Source: Tepidibacter sp. (lineage in GTDB: Bacteria; Bacillota; Clostridia; Peptostreptococcales; Peptostreptococcaceae). Taken from it: a stretch of DNA of 64,000 nucleotides. Below are positions 55,025-64,000 of this stretch, in pieces. Below the pieces are notes generated by a model. It ran no database searches and was not told where the DNA came from. It saw only the letters and a list, made by a program, of their open reading frames with translations. The position numbers and the translations under genes were made by a program. The DNA lies in contig NZ_JAOASI010000040.1 of NCBI RefSeq assembly GCF_025210165.1, positions 1-64,000 on the forward strand, in the 5' to 3' direction. The first letter of the stretch is position 1. Every line of letters begins with the position of its first letter.

Positions 55025-55387
55025 CTAATTTCCTCTTTTTTTATTAATCAATTTGTTAAAAGCATGTCTTCTGATAATAGCAAAATTTTGAAATAGTCTT
55101 CCTCCAAAAACAAATATGCTCGCATAATACAGTGGAAAACCTAATCTATCTCCTATATAAGCTAATATACCCGCTAAAATTGCATTTCCAAAAAAACCAG
55201 TTACAAATATAATTCCATCGTATTTACCTTCTAGTGTTGCTCTTATCGCACCAAATACTGAGTCCATTGCAGCTAATAAACCTACAGATATGTAAAGAGA
55301 ATAGCTATCCGGATAAGTCACAGGTATATAATATCCAATAATTATTCCTAGTGCAAGTCCTATCAAAGATAAAATCAAATTAATCAC
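55025..55387 (-). CDS. sbp: Small basic protein (DUF1290)
   Basis: A 120-residue membrane protein with three to four hydrophobic segments and the family pattern YPDSYSLYISVGLLAAMDSVFGAIRATLEG. It is commonly found between the DUF881 genes and ftsZ. The function is not known. It overlaps the preceding DUF881 stop by 8 bases. Confidence 0.9.
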   Translation of the reverse strand: MINLILSLIGLALGIIIGYYIPVTYPDSYSLYISVGLLAAMDSVFGAIRATLEGKYDGIIFVTGFFGNAILAGILAYIGDRLGFPLYYASIFVFGGRLFQNFAIIRRHAFNKLINKKRGN

Positions 55388-56099
55388 CTTCTTTTATATA
55401 TTCAAATTTAAATTTACCACTATATTTAGGTATTATTATTTCATCTTTCTCCTCTGCCTCAAAACCTATATCATAAAGATATTTTTTTAGATTTATTTGA
55501 GAGTTAGGAGCCTCCATAGCAGATTTTAAAAATTTTTTATCACCTATTGCCTTTATTAAAAATGGCTGTCCATAAGTGTTCCCATTAACTGTTATAGTAG
55601 GACCTGCACACTTTATTTCAGAAAATGTAGTAAGTCTTTCTCCATTTATTGATATAGCCTCTGCTCCTGCTATTTTAAGATTATTTATGACTCTTATTAT
55701 ATTTTCATCATGAATAACAAAATCATTCTCATCTTCCCATTCTTCTATATCTCTTTTACTATCACTAATTCTTACTATTACACCTTCTCCAAGTACATCT
55801 TCAAATCCCGTTATAACTTTAGCATCATATGATTCCTTTTCTATTATATTCTTTATAGAACCTGTATCTTCAATTTCAAGTTCATACTTTGCTATATTAG
55901 ATTTTTTATCAAGTATTAATTTATTTAAGTTTTCAACTTCAACTCTTTCTATTTCTATCTGATTTTCAATCTCTTTTATTGTTTTGAGTGTAACAAAAGT
56001 TTGGCTTCCATTGATACTCTTAATATTTATAGCTATTATTATTCCTATTATGAAATTTGCGATTATCATAGATTTTTGTTTTATCTTTACACTACCCAT
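55380..56099 (-). CDS. DUF881 membrane protein (second of two)
   Basis: A 239-residue protein with an N-terminal anchor (MIIANFIIGIIIAINI), a coiled coil (about 42-75) and the DUF881 domain with GVIVRISDSKR and AGAEAISINGERLTTFSEIKC. It resembles the adjacent gene, so the two arose by duplication. Function unknown; location in the division cluster suggests a role at the division site. Confidence 0.88.
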   Translation of the reverse strand: MGSVKIKQKSMIIANFIIGIIIAINIKSINGSQTFVTLKTIKEIENQIEIERVEVENLNKLILDKKSNIAKYELEIEDTGSIKNIIEKESYDAKVITGFEDVLGEGVIVRISDSKRDIEEWEDENDFVIHDENIIRVINNLKIAGAEAISINGERLTTFSEIKCAGPTITVNGNTYGQPFLIKAIGDKKFLKSAMEAPNSQINLKKYLYDIGFEAEEKDEIIIPKYSGKFKFEYIKEGD

Positions 56100-56100
56100 A

Positions 56101-56820
56101 TCAATTCACCTTCACATTAGATTCTAAAGGCTTAGCATATTTAAACTCTATAGTTTTATTGTATCTAGGTATTTCTATACTATCTTGCTTTTTTACATCA
56201 ACATCTAAGTTCCATTCATTTCTAAGCTGATAAATTATCCCAAACCTTATGTTCAAAGCAGATTCTAATATATCAGAATTTCCTATACACTTAATTTCAA
56301 ATGGAGTCATTATAGGATTTCCATTTAGTATAACCTTCTCTCCAGATAAATACATTTCTGTACTTGATACATATCTTTCTCCATTTATAGATATCGCCTC
56401 TGCTCCTGCTGCATTTAGCTTATTTATTATAGTAAGTATCTGATCATAATTGTAAAGTAAAACTTTTTCACCAGTTGTTTCTTGTGGTTCTTTCATAGTT
56501 ATTACAACACCAGGACCACTTACGTCATAATATCCAGCCAATGTCTCATATTTCTTAGTATCTTCTTTTAAATTTTTTACAAGAACATTTTTTTCTGCTT
56601 CAGAGTCCTTATATTCTTGTATCCTCTCATCTAATTCTTGTACATCTTTTTCCAATGCTTTTTTTCTATCTGTCAAACTCTTTAGTTCAATTGATAACTG
56701 ATTTGCTTTTTGTGAAGATACTAACCCTCCTGTAGTTTTGTCTACAGTCTTAAATTCAATTATAATTAGCATTCCTAAAAAAAAACTCAATATCAGCAAT
56801 GACAAACTATTTTTTTTCAA
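56101..56820 (-). CDS. DUF881 membrane protein (first of two)
   Basis: A 239-residue protein with an N-terminal anchor (LSLLILSFFLGMLIIIE), a coiled coil (about 40-75) and the DUF881 domain with GPGVVITMKEPQ and AGAEAISINGERYVSSTEMYLSG. One base separates it from the next gene. The two paralogues share AGAEAISINGER exactly. Confidence 0.88.
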   Translation of the reverse strand: MKKNSLSLLILSFFLGMLIIIEFKTVDKTTGGLVSSQKANQLSIELKSLTDRKKALEKDVQELDERIQEYKDSEAEKNVLVKNLKEDTKKYETLAGYYDVSGPGVVITMKEPQETTGEKVLLYNYDQILTIINKLNAAGAEAISINGERYVSSTEMYLSGEKVILNGNPIMTPFEIKCIGNSDILESALNIRFGIIYQLRNEWNLDVDVKKQDSIEIPRYNKTIEFKYAKPLESNVKVN

Positions 56821-56833
56821 AATAACCCACCAC

Positions 56834-57556
56834 CTATTCAGGTCTATATACGGGATACGAGTTATATCTCATATCTACTATCCCAACTTTTATATTCTTA
56901 GTATATAAGTCTATTAAGACTTTGTTTAATTGTGTCATCTTATAGTCTAAGTTTTCTCCTTTGCCAAGAAGAACTCTTATTCCGTTTATTGTGTATATAT
57001 CTATATTCTTATTGTCATCTATATTTATTTGAGATATATTACTTAAAATTTTAGCATTATTGCACGCATTTAGCAAATCTAATATTTTCTTTAATACGTC
57101 ATCATCTTTTATTTCTACATTTTTACCTATTTTTAGTTTTTGAAGATTTATTCCTCCAATTAAAGGTACATCTACATTTTTTAAATCATCCTCAACTTTT
57201 AAGACTATCCCTTCTTCATTTATAAGAGCATACGAACCCATATAAGGTATAGCACACATAGCTATCCTTTCTTTTAAATCTATAATTATATTATCAGGCA
57301 GCCTTACTTTTACATTAGCATCTTCTATGTATGGATTCTCAAGTAAGTTTTTTCTTATTTCCTTCGAACTGTATTTATATATATTCTTTCCAGGTTCTAT
57401 TTTGCCACTAATCAATACATCTTGTCTACTAAGCTTAACCTGTCCAACAACATTTAATTTTTTGAAAATAAAATAATCAGTTTTTATTAATATGTATCCA
57501 AATACACATATGATTAGAATCATTATAAACGTAATTATTTTATATTTTTTTTTCAT
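56834..57556 (-). CDS. ftsQ: Cell division protein FtsQ/DivIB
   Basis: A bitopic membrane protein of the divisome, 240 residues. An N-terminal anchor (IITFIMILIICVFGYILI) is followed by a POTRA domain (FKKLNVVGQVKLSRQDVL...) and a beta domain. ATG 57556 (MKKKYKIITFIM) follows GGGGGGG. It follows murA by about 75 bases. Confidence 0.88.
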   Translation of the reverse strand: MKKKYKIITFIMILIICVFGYILIKTDYFIFKKLNVVGQVKLSRQDVLISGKIEPGKNIYKYSSKEIRKNLLENPYIEDANVKVRLPDNIIIDLKERIAMCAIPYMGSYALINEEGIVLKVEDDLKNVDVPLIGGINLQKLKIGKNVEIKDDDVLKKILDLLNACNNAKILSNISQINIDDNKNIDIYTINGIRVLLGKGENLDYKMTQLNKVLIDLYTKNIKVGIVDMRYNSYPVYRPE

Positions 57557-57632
57557 AAGACTTGTCCCCCCCATAAAAAAATTCGTATAGAGAATCTTAT
57601 TAGTACATTAGTATAGAAAAAAGGGCTTAAGT

Positions 57633-58883
57633 CTAAGCCCTAATAATATTAGCTCCTAGACTAGTTAACACCTTTTCCATAGACTCATAACCTCTATCTA
57701 TATGATGTATACTGTCTATTTCAGTGTATTCATCCGCAGCAAGACCTGCTAAGACAAGAGCTGCACCTCCTCTTAAATCAGAAGACTTAACTTTTGCTCC
57801 CATTAGTTTATCAACACCTCTTATTACAGCTAATTTTCCATTAACATTTATATTAGCTCCCATTCTGATAAGTTCTTCACAATGCTTGAATCTATTTTCA
57901 AATATGTTCTCGTTTATTATACATGCACCACTGGCTAGCGTCATTAAGGCCATCATTTGAGCCTGCATATCAGTTGGAAATCCTGGATGAGGTAACGTTT
58001 TTATAACATCTATAGAGTGTATGATTTTAGGTGCAATAAGCTGAACTTTATTGTTTATATACTCAATTTCGCACCCAGTTTCTCTAAGTTTTGAAACAAT
58101 ACTGTTAATATGACTTGGGATTATATCATCTATCATTATTTTCCCTTTTGTTATTGCTGCTGCTACTAAATACGTTCCTATTGCGATTCTATCAGGTATT
58201 ATTCTATACTCAACATCATGTAATTTATCAACACCATGTATCTCTATACAGCTATTTCCTGCCCCTTTTATATTAGCTCCCATAGAGTTTAAAAAATTGG
58301 CAAGGTCTATTATTTCAGGCTCTTTTGCTGAATTATATATTCTTGTTATACCTTTTGTTTTCACAGCTGCCAACATAACATTTTCAGTAGCTCCAACACT
58401 AGGAAAATCTAGAGTTATTTCACATGCCTTATTCTTTTCTCTTTTACACTTTATATATCCATGTGTTTCCTCAATGTTAACTCCCATTTGAGATAACGAT
58501 TTTAAATGTAAATCTATCGGTCTTGGGCCTATTTCGCATCCACCTGGATAACTTATTTTAGTATACCCAAACCTACTAACCATAGCTCCTAAAAATATTA
58601 TAGATGATCTCATCTTTCTAACGAAGCTTTCAGGAATCTCAGATGAGTTAACATTTTTAGTATCAATAATTAATGTATCACCCTCATTTTTTACACAGCA
58701 ACCTATATGTTTTAATATATCAATCATTACTTTAACATCTGATATATTAGGGACATTGTGTATTACACTCTCCCCTTCATTTAATATGGTTGCTGCTATT
58801 ATAGGTAATACTGAATTTTTTGCACCTTTTACTCTAATTTCACCTTCTAATTTATTTCCACCTTGGACTATATATTTTGCCAA
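57633..58883 (-). CDS. murA: UDP-N-acetylglucosamine 1-carboxyvinyltransferase
   Basis: Catalyses the first committed step of peptidoglycan synthesis, transfer of enolpyruvate from PEP. The protein starts MAKYIVQGGNKLEGEIRVKGAKNSVLP, with the conserved Lys22-type lysine in KGAKNS. The usual PEP-binding cysteine region GGCEIGPRPIDLH follows. TTG at 58883 is the start: GGGGGTG lies 6 bases upstream; a GTG three codons earlier would need an overlapping site. The enzyme has 416 residues. Confidence 0.95.
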   Translation of the reverse strand: MAKYIVQGGNKLEGEIRVKGAKNSVLPIIAATILNEGESVIHNVPNISDVKVMIDILKHIGCCVKNEGDTLIIDTKNVNSSEIPESFVRKMRSSIIFLGAMVSRFGYTKISYPGGCEIGPRPIDLHLKSLSQMGVNIEETHGYIKCKREKNKACEITLDFPSVGATENVMLAAVKTKGITRIYNSAKEPEIIDLANFLNSMGANIKGAGNSCIEIHGVDKLHDVEYRIIPDRIAIGTYLVAAAITKGKIMIDDIIPSHINSIVSKLRETGCEIEYINNKVQLIAPKIIHSIDVIKTLPHPGFPTDMQAQMMALMTLASGACIINENIFENRFKHCEELIRMGANINVNGKLAVIRGVDKLMGAKVKSSDLRGGAALVLAGLAADEYTEIDSIHHIDRGYESMEKVLTSLGANIIRA

Positions 58884-58970
58884 AAGGGCCACCCCCTACT
58901 AAAAGTTAAATTGATATATTTTAAATTTGTCTTTATAATATATAATTTTATGTATTAGCAGGGTTTTGTG

Positions 58971-60065
58971 TTACTTTAAGACGTCCATAATTTCTGTGTA
59001 TATATTATCAATAGCTTTTGGATTTCCTATCTCCCCACTATTTTTACCCATTCCAGATAATTTTTCCCTATCTCCCAATATCTTAAATATAGTATCTTCT
59101 AATTTTTTATGAGTTAACTGCTTTTCTAGTATAGCTATCCCTGCTCCCTTTTTTTCTATACTTTTTGCATTAAACTCTTGATGATTCTCTGCTGTATAAG
59201 CCTTTGGAATAACTATAGAAGGCTTTGATAGGGCCGTAACCTCTGCAAGTGTTATAGCTCCAGCACTGCATATTACAAGATCACAAGCAGCTAAAGCACT
59301 TGCCATATCATCAAGATATGGAACTACCCTTTGACATCCTCTAAAGTTTTGATTTCCTAATTCGCCTATAAATTTATCATAGTGACTTTTACCTGTTGCA
59401 TGTATAAATTGTATATCCTCTTTTACAAGTCTTGGCATTATTTTTTTCATCGAATCATTAAGTTTTGTAGCTCCACCACTTCCACCTACGCATAAAATCA
59501 TTCTCTTATCTTCATTTATTCCAAGCTTTTTTCTTGAGGATGATTTATTGCTTATTAAAATTTCTTTTCTAACTGGATTCCCAGTGAAAACTACATTCTC
59601 TTTATCTTTAAAATATCTTTTAGCGTCTTCAAAGCTTATCAAGATTTTACTTGAAAATTTAGATAAAATTTTGTTTGTTACACCTGGAAATGCATTTTGT
59701 TCATGTATTATAGTAGGTATTTTATTTATACTTGCATTTAAAACTACAGGTCCACAAACATATCCACCTGTTCCTATTACTATATCTGGCTTAAACTTCT
59801 TTATTATTCTTCTTGATTGTTCTAATCCTTTAACTAATTTGATGACCCTTTTAAAATTGTCTATAGTTATCTTTCTTCTAAATCCTTGAACTGTTATAGT
59901 CTTAAGTTCATAACCTGCTTTTGGAACTATTTCACTCTCTATTCCATTTTTTGTTCCAACAAATAAAATCTCTATATCTTCAATTTCTTCTTTTAATTTA
60001 TTTGCTATAGCTATAGCGGGATAAACATGGCCTCCTGTTCCTCCACCTGAAATTAAAACTTTCAT
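58971..60065 (-). CDS. murG: UDP-GlcNAc--lipid I GlcNAc transferase
   Basis: Makes lipid II at the membrane from lipid I. The 364-residue GT-B enzyme has GGGTGGHVYPAIAIA (N-terminal glycine loop), HEQNAFPGVTNK and the donor-site SGAITLAEVTALSKPSIVIP. It lies 4 bases after spoVE/ftsW. Confidence 0.97.
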   Translation of the reverse strand: MKVLISGGGTGGHVYPAIAIANKLKEEIEDIEILFVGTKNGIESEIVPKAGYELKTITVQGFRRKITIDNFKRVIKLVKGLEQSRRIIKKFKPDIVIGTGGYVCGPVVLNASINKIPTIIHEQNAFPGVTNKILSKFSSKILISFEDAKRYFKDKENVVFTGNPVRKEILISNKSSSRKKLGINEDKRMILCVGGSGGATKLNDSMKKIMPRLVKEDIQFIHATGKSHYDKFIGELGNQNFRGCQRVVPYLDDMASALAACDLVICSAGAITLAEVTALSKPSIVIPKAYTAENHQEFNAKSIEKKGAGIAILEKQLTHKKLEDTIFKILGDREKLSGMGKNSGEIGNPKAIDNIYTEIMDVLK

Positions 60066-60069
60066 TAAA

Positions 60070-61179
60070 TCAACTCCTGTCTATCTTAACCTGTCTTGAT
60101 ATATTTAATATAACCCCCATAGCACCCATAAATATTATAAGAGAACTTCCTCCATAACTTATAAATGGAAGTGGCATACCCGTAACAGGCATTGAAGATG
60201 TTGCAACAGCTATATTTATCATAACCTGTATACCTATTTGAGCAGTAATTCCTGTAACTAGCATACAAGAAAACGTATCAGGACAATTAATAGCTATTCT
60301 TATACATCTATATATTAAAAATAAAAATAGTAACAATATAAATATACATCCTACATAGCCAAGTTCCTCTCCTATTATAGCAAATATAAAATCATTTTGA
60401 GGCTCAGGTATATAAAAAAACTTTTGTCTACTTCTTCCAAGTCCTAGCCCAAATAATCCTCCTGATCCTAGTGCATATAATGATTGAATAACCTGATATC
60501 CATCTCCTAATGGATCTTTAAACGGATTTAAAAACGATGTAAATCTTTTAAGTCTATATGGTGCTATTGCTATTAGTACTCCCAAAAGTCCAAATCCTGC
60601 ACCAATCATTGTATATACATACTTTAAATCCATACCTGCTACAAATAACATGACAGATGTCGTCATTATTATGGTTCCTCCAGTAGACAAATCAGGCTGA
60701 AGGACTATAAGTGCAAAGAATACACCTGATATCATAAGAGGGGGTATTATCCCTTGTACAAGATTACTCATTTTATCTTTTTTATTATCTATAACCTTGG
60801 AGACTATTATTATCGAAGCAAATTTAGCTATTTCAGATGGCATTATAGTAAGTCCCCCTACTCCCAGCCAACGTCTTGCTCCATTAAATGACTTTCCAAG
60901 TGGAGTAAGTACTGCAACCAATAATATTATAGTTATAGTACCTATCATGGGGATAAATTTTTCTAGTCTCTTGTAGTTTATCTTAGATACAAACATCATC
61001 ACACAAAATCCTAGTACTGCATATATCATATTTCTCTTTAAAAAATGATAGGCATCATGTTGTTTAAATTTAGCTTGAACGTAACTTGAGCTAAACACCA
61101 TTATAATTCCTATTATGACTAACAATAATGTAGTGTAAAATACATAAGGATCAAAATGTTTTTCTCTTTTTTTAGCCAT
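60070..61179 (-). CDS. spoVE: SEDS-family peptidoglycan polymerase
   Basis: A membrane glycosyltransferase of 369 residues with about ten helices. Family segments: NGARRWLGVGGLTIMPSEIAK, IVLQPDLSTG, DGYQVIQSLYALGSGGLFGLGLG and MPVTGMPLPFISYGGSS. By position (between murD and murG) it is spoVE, used for spore cortex, although ftsW-like activity in division is equally possible. Confidence 0.9.
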   Translation of the reverse strand: MAKKREKHFDPYVFYTTLLLVIIGIIMVFSSSYVQAKFKQHDAYHFLKRNMIYAVLGFCVMMFVSKINYKRLEKFIPMIGTITIILLVAVLTPLGKSFNGARRWLGVGGLTIMPSEIAKFASIIIVSKVIDNKKDKMSNLVQGIIPPLMISGVFFALIVLQPDLSTGGTIIMTTSVMLFVAGMDLKYVYTMIGAGFGLLGVLIAIAPYRLKRFTSFLNPFKDPLGDGYQVIQSLYALGSGGLFGLGLGRSRQKFFYIPEPQNDFIFAIIGEELGYVGCIFILLLFLFLIYRCIRIAINCPDTFSCMLVTGITAQIGIQVMINIAVATSSMPVTGMPLPFISYGGSSLIIFMGAMGVILNISRQVKIDRS

Positions 61180-61199
61180 TTAGAGACCTCCTTAATAAC

Positions 61200-62549
61200 T
61201 TAAAGGCTAAATACTTCATTTTTGAAATGTTTTCCTCTAACTTCATAACTTTCATACATATCCCAACTAGCACAAGCTGGAGATAATAAAACAACATCTT
61301 TTGGAGAAGCTAATTCATACGCTCTCTTTACTGCATCTTCCATATTTTTTACCTTATAGCAGTTTTCAAATCCTTGCTTTATAGCACTCTTTCTTATTAT
61401 ATCAGCTGTTTGACCCAAAAGAATTACATGCTTAACTTTTTTATTAAAAAGCTTTGTAAAATCTGTAAAATCACTTTTTTTATCAAGTCCACCAGCTATT
61501 AATATAATAGGATTATCATATGCTTTTAAAGCTTTAATAGATGCATCTGGATTAGTTCCTTTTGAATCATTTACAAATTTAACATTATTTATTTGTCTTA
61601 CAAATTCAAGTCTATGCTCAACTCCGCCGAATGTTTTTAAGACTTGCTTAACAATATCCATATCAAGTCCATATACTGCTGCTATAGTTATAGCTGCTAG
61701 GGCATTCTCTAAATTATGGCTTCCAGGTATGCTTATTTCCCTTATATTCATAAGTTCAGTCTTTTTATTATCTAAATTTATTGTTATTATATCGTTTTTA
61801 ACATATACTCCTTCATTTAAAGTTTGTTTTCTACTAAAGTATATAACTTTGCTTTTGCAATTTTGTCCTAAATCCCTAGTAGTTTCACAATCATAATTCA
61901 AAACTGTAAAATCATTCTCATTCTGATTTTCAAATATTCTACATTTTGCATCTATGTAGTTTTGCATAGTTTTATGTCTATTCAAATGATCAGGAGTTAT
62001 ATTAAGTATCGCACTAATTCTTGGTCTAAATTCTTTTATACTCTCAAGCTGGAAACTGCTAAGTTCTGTAACAAGTACAGAATCTTCATTGGATTTATCT
62101 ACTGTATCAATTACAGGGTTTCCAATATTTCCAACTATATATGTATCTTTGTTTGAACTTTTAAATATTTCTCCAACAAGTGTAGTAGTAGTAGTCTTAC
62201 CATTAGTTCCTGTAAGACCTATAAAAAAGCTTTTAGATAATCTATATGATAATTCTATCTCTCCTATGACTTCTATATTCGTTGATTTTATTTTTTTTAT
62301 AAAATCAAGATCTAAAGGAACACCAGGAGATACTATAGTTAAATCTACACCACTTATATCTTCTATATGCTTTCCTAATACATAATTTACATCATACCCT
62401 TTTAAATTATCTAATATGTCTTTTAGTTTTTCTTTATCCTTTATATCATTTACAGTAACTTTTGCACCTTTTTCATAAAGCTTCTTAATTGTAGATATTC
62501 CTGTTCTAGCAAGCCCCACTAATAATACATTTTTACCATTTAAGTCCAT
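61200..62549 (-). CDS. murD: UDP-N-acetylmuramoylalanine--D-glutamate ligase
   Basis: Adds D-glutamate to UDP-MurNAc-Ala. The 449-residue ligase has GLTGTNGKTTTTTLVGEIF (ATP site, about 112-130), the carbamylated Lys region, LNITPDHLNRH, and VEHRLEFVR. It lies 23 bases after mraY. Confidence 0.97.
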   Translation of the reverse strand: MDLNGKNVLLVGLARTGISTIKKLYEKGAKVTVNDIKDKEKLKDILDNLKGYDVNYVLGKHIEDISGVDLTIVSPGVPLDLDFIKKIKSTNIEVIGEIELSYRLSKSFFIGLTGTNGKTTTTTLVGEIFKSSNKDTYIVGNIGNPVIDTVDKSNEDSVLVTELSSFQLESIKEFRPRISAILNITPDHLNRHKTMQNYIDAKCRIFENQNENDFTVLNYDCETTRDLGQNCKSKVIYFSRKQTLNEGVYVKNDIITINLDNKKTELMNIREISIPGSHNLENALAAITIAAVYGLDMDIVKQVLKTFGGVEHRLEFVRQINNVKFVNDSKGTNPDASIKALKAYDNPIILIAGGLDKKSDFTDFTKLFNKKVKHVILLGQTADIIRKSAIKQGFENCYKVKNMEDAVKRAYELASPKDVVLLSPACASWDMYESYEVRGKHFKNEVFSL

Positions 62550-62572
62550 ATTAAACTCCCCCTTAATTATGT

Positions 62573-63535
62573 CTAAGCTAAAGATATGAATCCTATTATA
62601 CTAAGTACTACACTTACCGACCAAAATACCATAACTACTTTTGTTTCGTGCCATCCTTCTAATTCAAAATGATGATGCAGTGGACTCATCTTAAATATTC
62701 TCTTTCCTGTAAGCTTAAAAGATGTGACCTGAATTATTACAGATAGCGATTCTGCAAAGTATATACCTCCTACAATAGGAATTATAAGCGATAGGTTCAT
62801 AAGTATAGCTGCAGCTGCAACAGCCCCTCCTAGAGCCATAGAACCCGTATCCCCCATGAATACCTTAGCAGGATGTGCATTAAACTTTAAGAATCCTAAG
62901 CAAGCTCCAACTAAGGCAGATGAAACTATACCAATACCATTACCTGCATATTTAATTGATATCATTGCAAAAAATACACCAACTATTAGAGTAACTCCTG
63001 ATGCTAATCCATCAAGCCCATCGGTCAAGTTCACACTATTTACAGTAGCAACCGTTACAAATACTATAAAAGGTATATATAAAAATCCTAAATCTATATT
63101 TTGCTTTAAAAACGGAACTACTACTTGTGTTCCAAGTATTGACGTTTTTGATTGGTATATCGCAAGTAAAGTAGCAAGTGCAAATTGACCTATTAGCTTT
63201 TGATAAGCTCTAAGACCTAAAGATCTTTTAAGAACTACCTTTATGTAATCATCTACAAATCCTATAAGTCCAAATCCTATTATAGATATCAAAGCAAATA
63301 TCATATCATTATTAATTCTAGCTGTTGTTATACAAGTTAAGAATATAGCTAATATCATTATTATTCCACCCATTGTAGGTGTTCCATTCTTCACCAAATG
63401 ACTTTTAGGTCCCTCGTCCCTCACTGTTTGCCCAAATTTTAGCCTTTGTAACATAGGTATAAATATAGGCCCTGATATTAAAGTTATTGTAAATGAAACT
63501 ATCATAGTCATTATCATATGTTGTACATCGCCCAT
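62573..63535 (-). CDS. mraY: Phospho-N-acetylmuramoyl-pentapeptide transferase
   Basis: Makes lipid I by joining UDP-MurNAc-pentapeptide to undecaprenyl phosphate. The 320-residue membrane protein has ten hydrophobic segments. Catalytic loops: FVDDYIKV (Asp pair), NLTDGLDGLASG, NAHPAKVFMGDTGS and the terminal MSPLHHHFELEGWHE. Confidence 0.97.
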   Translation of the reverse strand: MGDVQHMIMTMIVSFTITLISGPIFIPMLQRLKFGQTVRDEGPKSHLVKNGTPTMGGIIMILAIFLTCITTARINNDMIFALISIIGFGLIGFVDDYIKVVLKRSLGLRAYQKLIGQFALATLLAIYQSKTSILGTQVVVPFLKQNIDLGFLYIPFIVFVTVATVNSVNLTDGLDGLASGVTLIVGVFFAMISIKYAGNGIGIVSSALVGACLGFLKFNAHPAKVFMGDTGSMALGGAVAAAAILMNLSLIIPIVGGIYFAESLSVIIQVTSFKLTGKRIFKMSPLHHHFELEGWHETKVVMVFWSVSVVLSIIGFISLA

Positions 63536-63578
63536 TTCATAAACTCCTTTCGCGTTTTAAACTTTGTTTTTAATATAA

Positions 63579-64000
63579 TTAGATTTTGTAATCATTTAAA
63601 AATTTAACTATTTCTTCCATTTTCATTCCCCTTGAACCTTTTATTAAAATAGTGTCGTCTTTTTTTAGTATGCTTCTAAGATAATCTATTACTTGTGAGT
63701 TGCTATCAAAGTGAACTATATTTTGTCTATCGAATCCTTTTTTTATCGCTCCATTTCCTATATGTCTTGAATCTTTTCCAACAGTTATTATTAAATCAGC
63801 ATTACTATTTGCATATTCACCAACTATTTCATGACCATTCTTTGCATATTCTCCCATTTCAAGCATATCTCCAAGTATAGCTATTTTCCTACTTTTTTTG
63901 TATTCTCCTAGTATATTAATAGCTGCTTTCATAGAATCAGGACTTGCATTATAGGCATCATTTATTATTTCAAATAAATCTGTCTTTAATATATCAAGTC
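63579..64000 (-). CDS. murF: UDP-N-acetylmuramoyl-tripeptide--D-Ala-D-Ala ligase, 3' part
   Basis: Joins the D-Ala-D-Ala dipeptide to complete the UDP-MurNAc-pentapeptide. Only the last 140 residues are inside the window; the start lies beyond base 64000. The visible NDAYNASPDSMKAAINIL and ILIKGSRGMKMEEIV are signature segments of the MurF C-terminal domain. It precedes mraY by 43 bases. Confidence 0.94.
   Translation of the reverse strand, partial: LDILKTDLFEIINDAYNASPDSMKAAINILGEYKKSRKIAILGDMLEMGEYAKNGHEIVGEYANSNADLIITVGKDSRHIGNGAIKKGFDRQNIVHFDSNSQVIDYLRSILKKDDTILIKGSRGMKMEEIVKFLNDYKI

Overview
The window is a 64 kb chromosomal segment from a low-GC, spore-forming, anaerobic Bacillota. Gene content and order (spoIIGA-sigE-sigG behind the mur/ftsZ cluster, spoIVA, a YteA-type protein, a YIEGIA module, T-box and PyrR leaders, rsmB-rlmN-prpC-prkC-rsgA-rpe-thiN) point to the Peptostreptococcaceae (Clostridioides/Paraclostridium-like). 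The genus cannot be fixed from the sequence alone. Almost every gene lies on the minus strand, so the functional order runs from base 64000 down to base 1.

Layout in transcription order: (1) 64000-53800, peptidoglycan precursor and division cluster: murF (partial), mraY, murD, spoVE/ftsW, murG, murA, ftsQ/divIB, two DUF881 genes, sbp, ftsZ. There is no ftsA. (2) 53400-50900, spoIIGA-sigE and sigG, the mother-cell and forespore sporulation sigma factors. (3) 50720-47250, ymxH, nrdR, ylmD/yfiH, phoP, phoR. (4) 47200-40000, a YIEGIA pair, a DUF512 radical-SAM-like protein, der, plsY, gpsA, spoIVA. (5) 39900-35900, an HlyD-like adaptor, ylmE, sepF, ylmG, ylmH, divIVA. (6) 35800-25000, T-box-ileS, mtnN, yciI-like, one plus-strand membrane protein, a HypA-like short ORF, T-box-trpS, DUF5665, yteA, lspA, rluD, pyrR. 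(7) 24900-19000, uraA, a nitrilase and a mobile-element graveyard: an Rpn nuclease gene, IS4 and IS110 remnants, a probable group II intron 5' fragment and palindromic repeats. (8) 19000-7500, rqcH (plus strand), dapF-yicC-remA-gmk-rpoZ-coaBC, then priA-def-fmt-DUF116-yugP. (9) 7500-175, rsmB-rlmN-prpC-prkC-rsgA-rpe-thiN. (10) Bases 1-47 hold the start of a probable IS3-type transposase helper.

Regulation visible in the sequence includes two T-boxes with Ile (ATC) and Trp (TGG) specifier codons, two PyrR-binding leaders (one with a terminator, one with a hairpin over the ribosome binding site), a Spo0A-like long-spacer promoter before spoIIGA, and many intrinsic terminators, several of which contain the upstream gene's stop codon.

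The most unusual structure is a family of intergenic palindromic (foldback) repeats: about 200 bp full-length copies at 31251 and 53601, short copies at 19048 and 32245, and broken copies at 20201 and 23397. In the four intact copies the outer arms differ between copies but pair within each copy. Two copies flank an Rpn (PD-(D/E)XK) nuclease gene, and one remnant sits next to a relic of the same Rpn promoter region, which suggests a link between the repeat family and the nuclease. A separate structured element of about 125 nt lies between sigG and ymxH.
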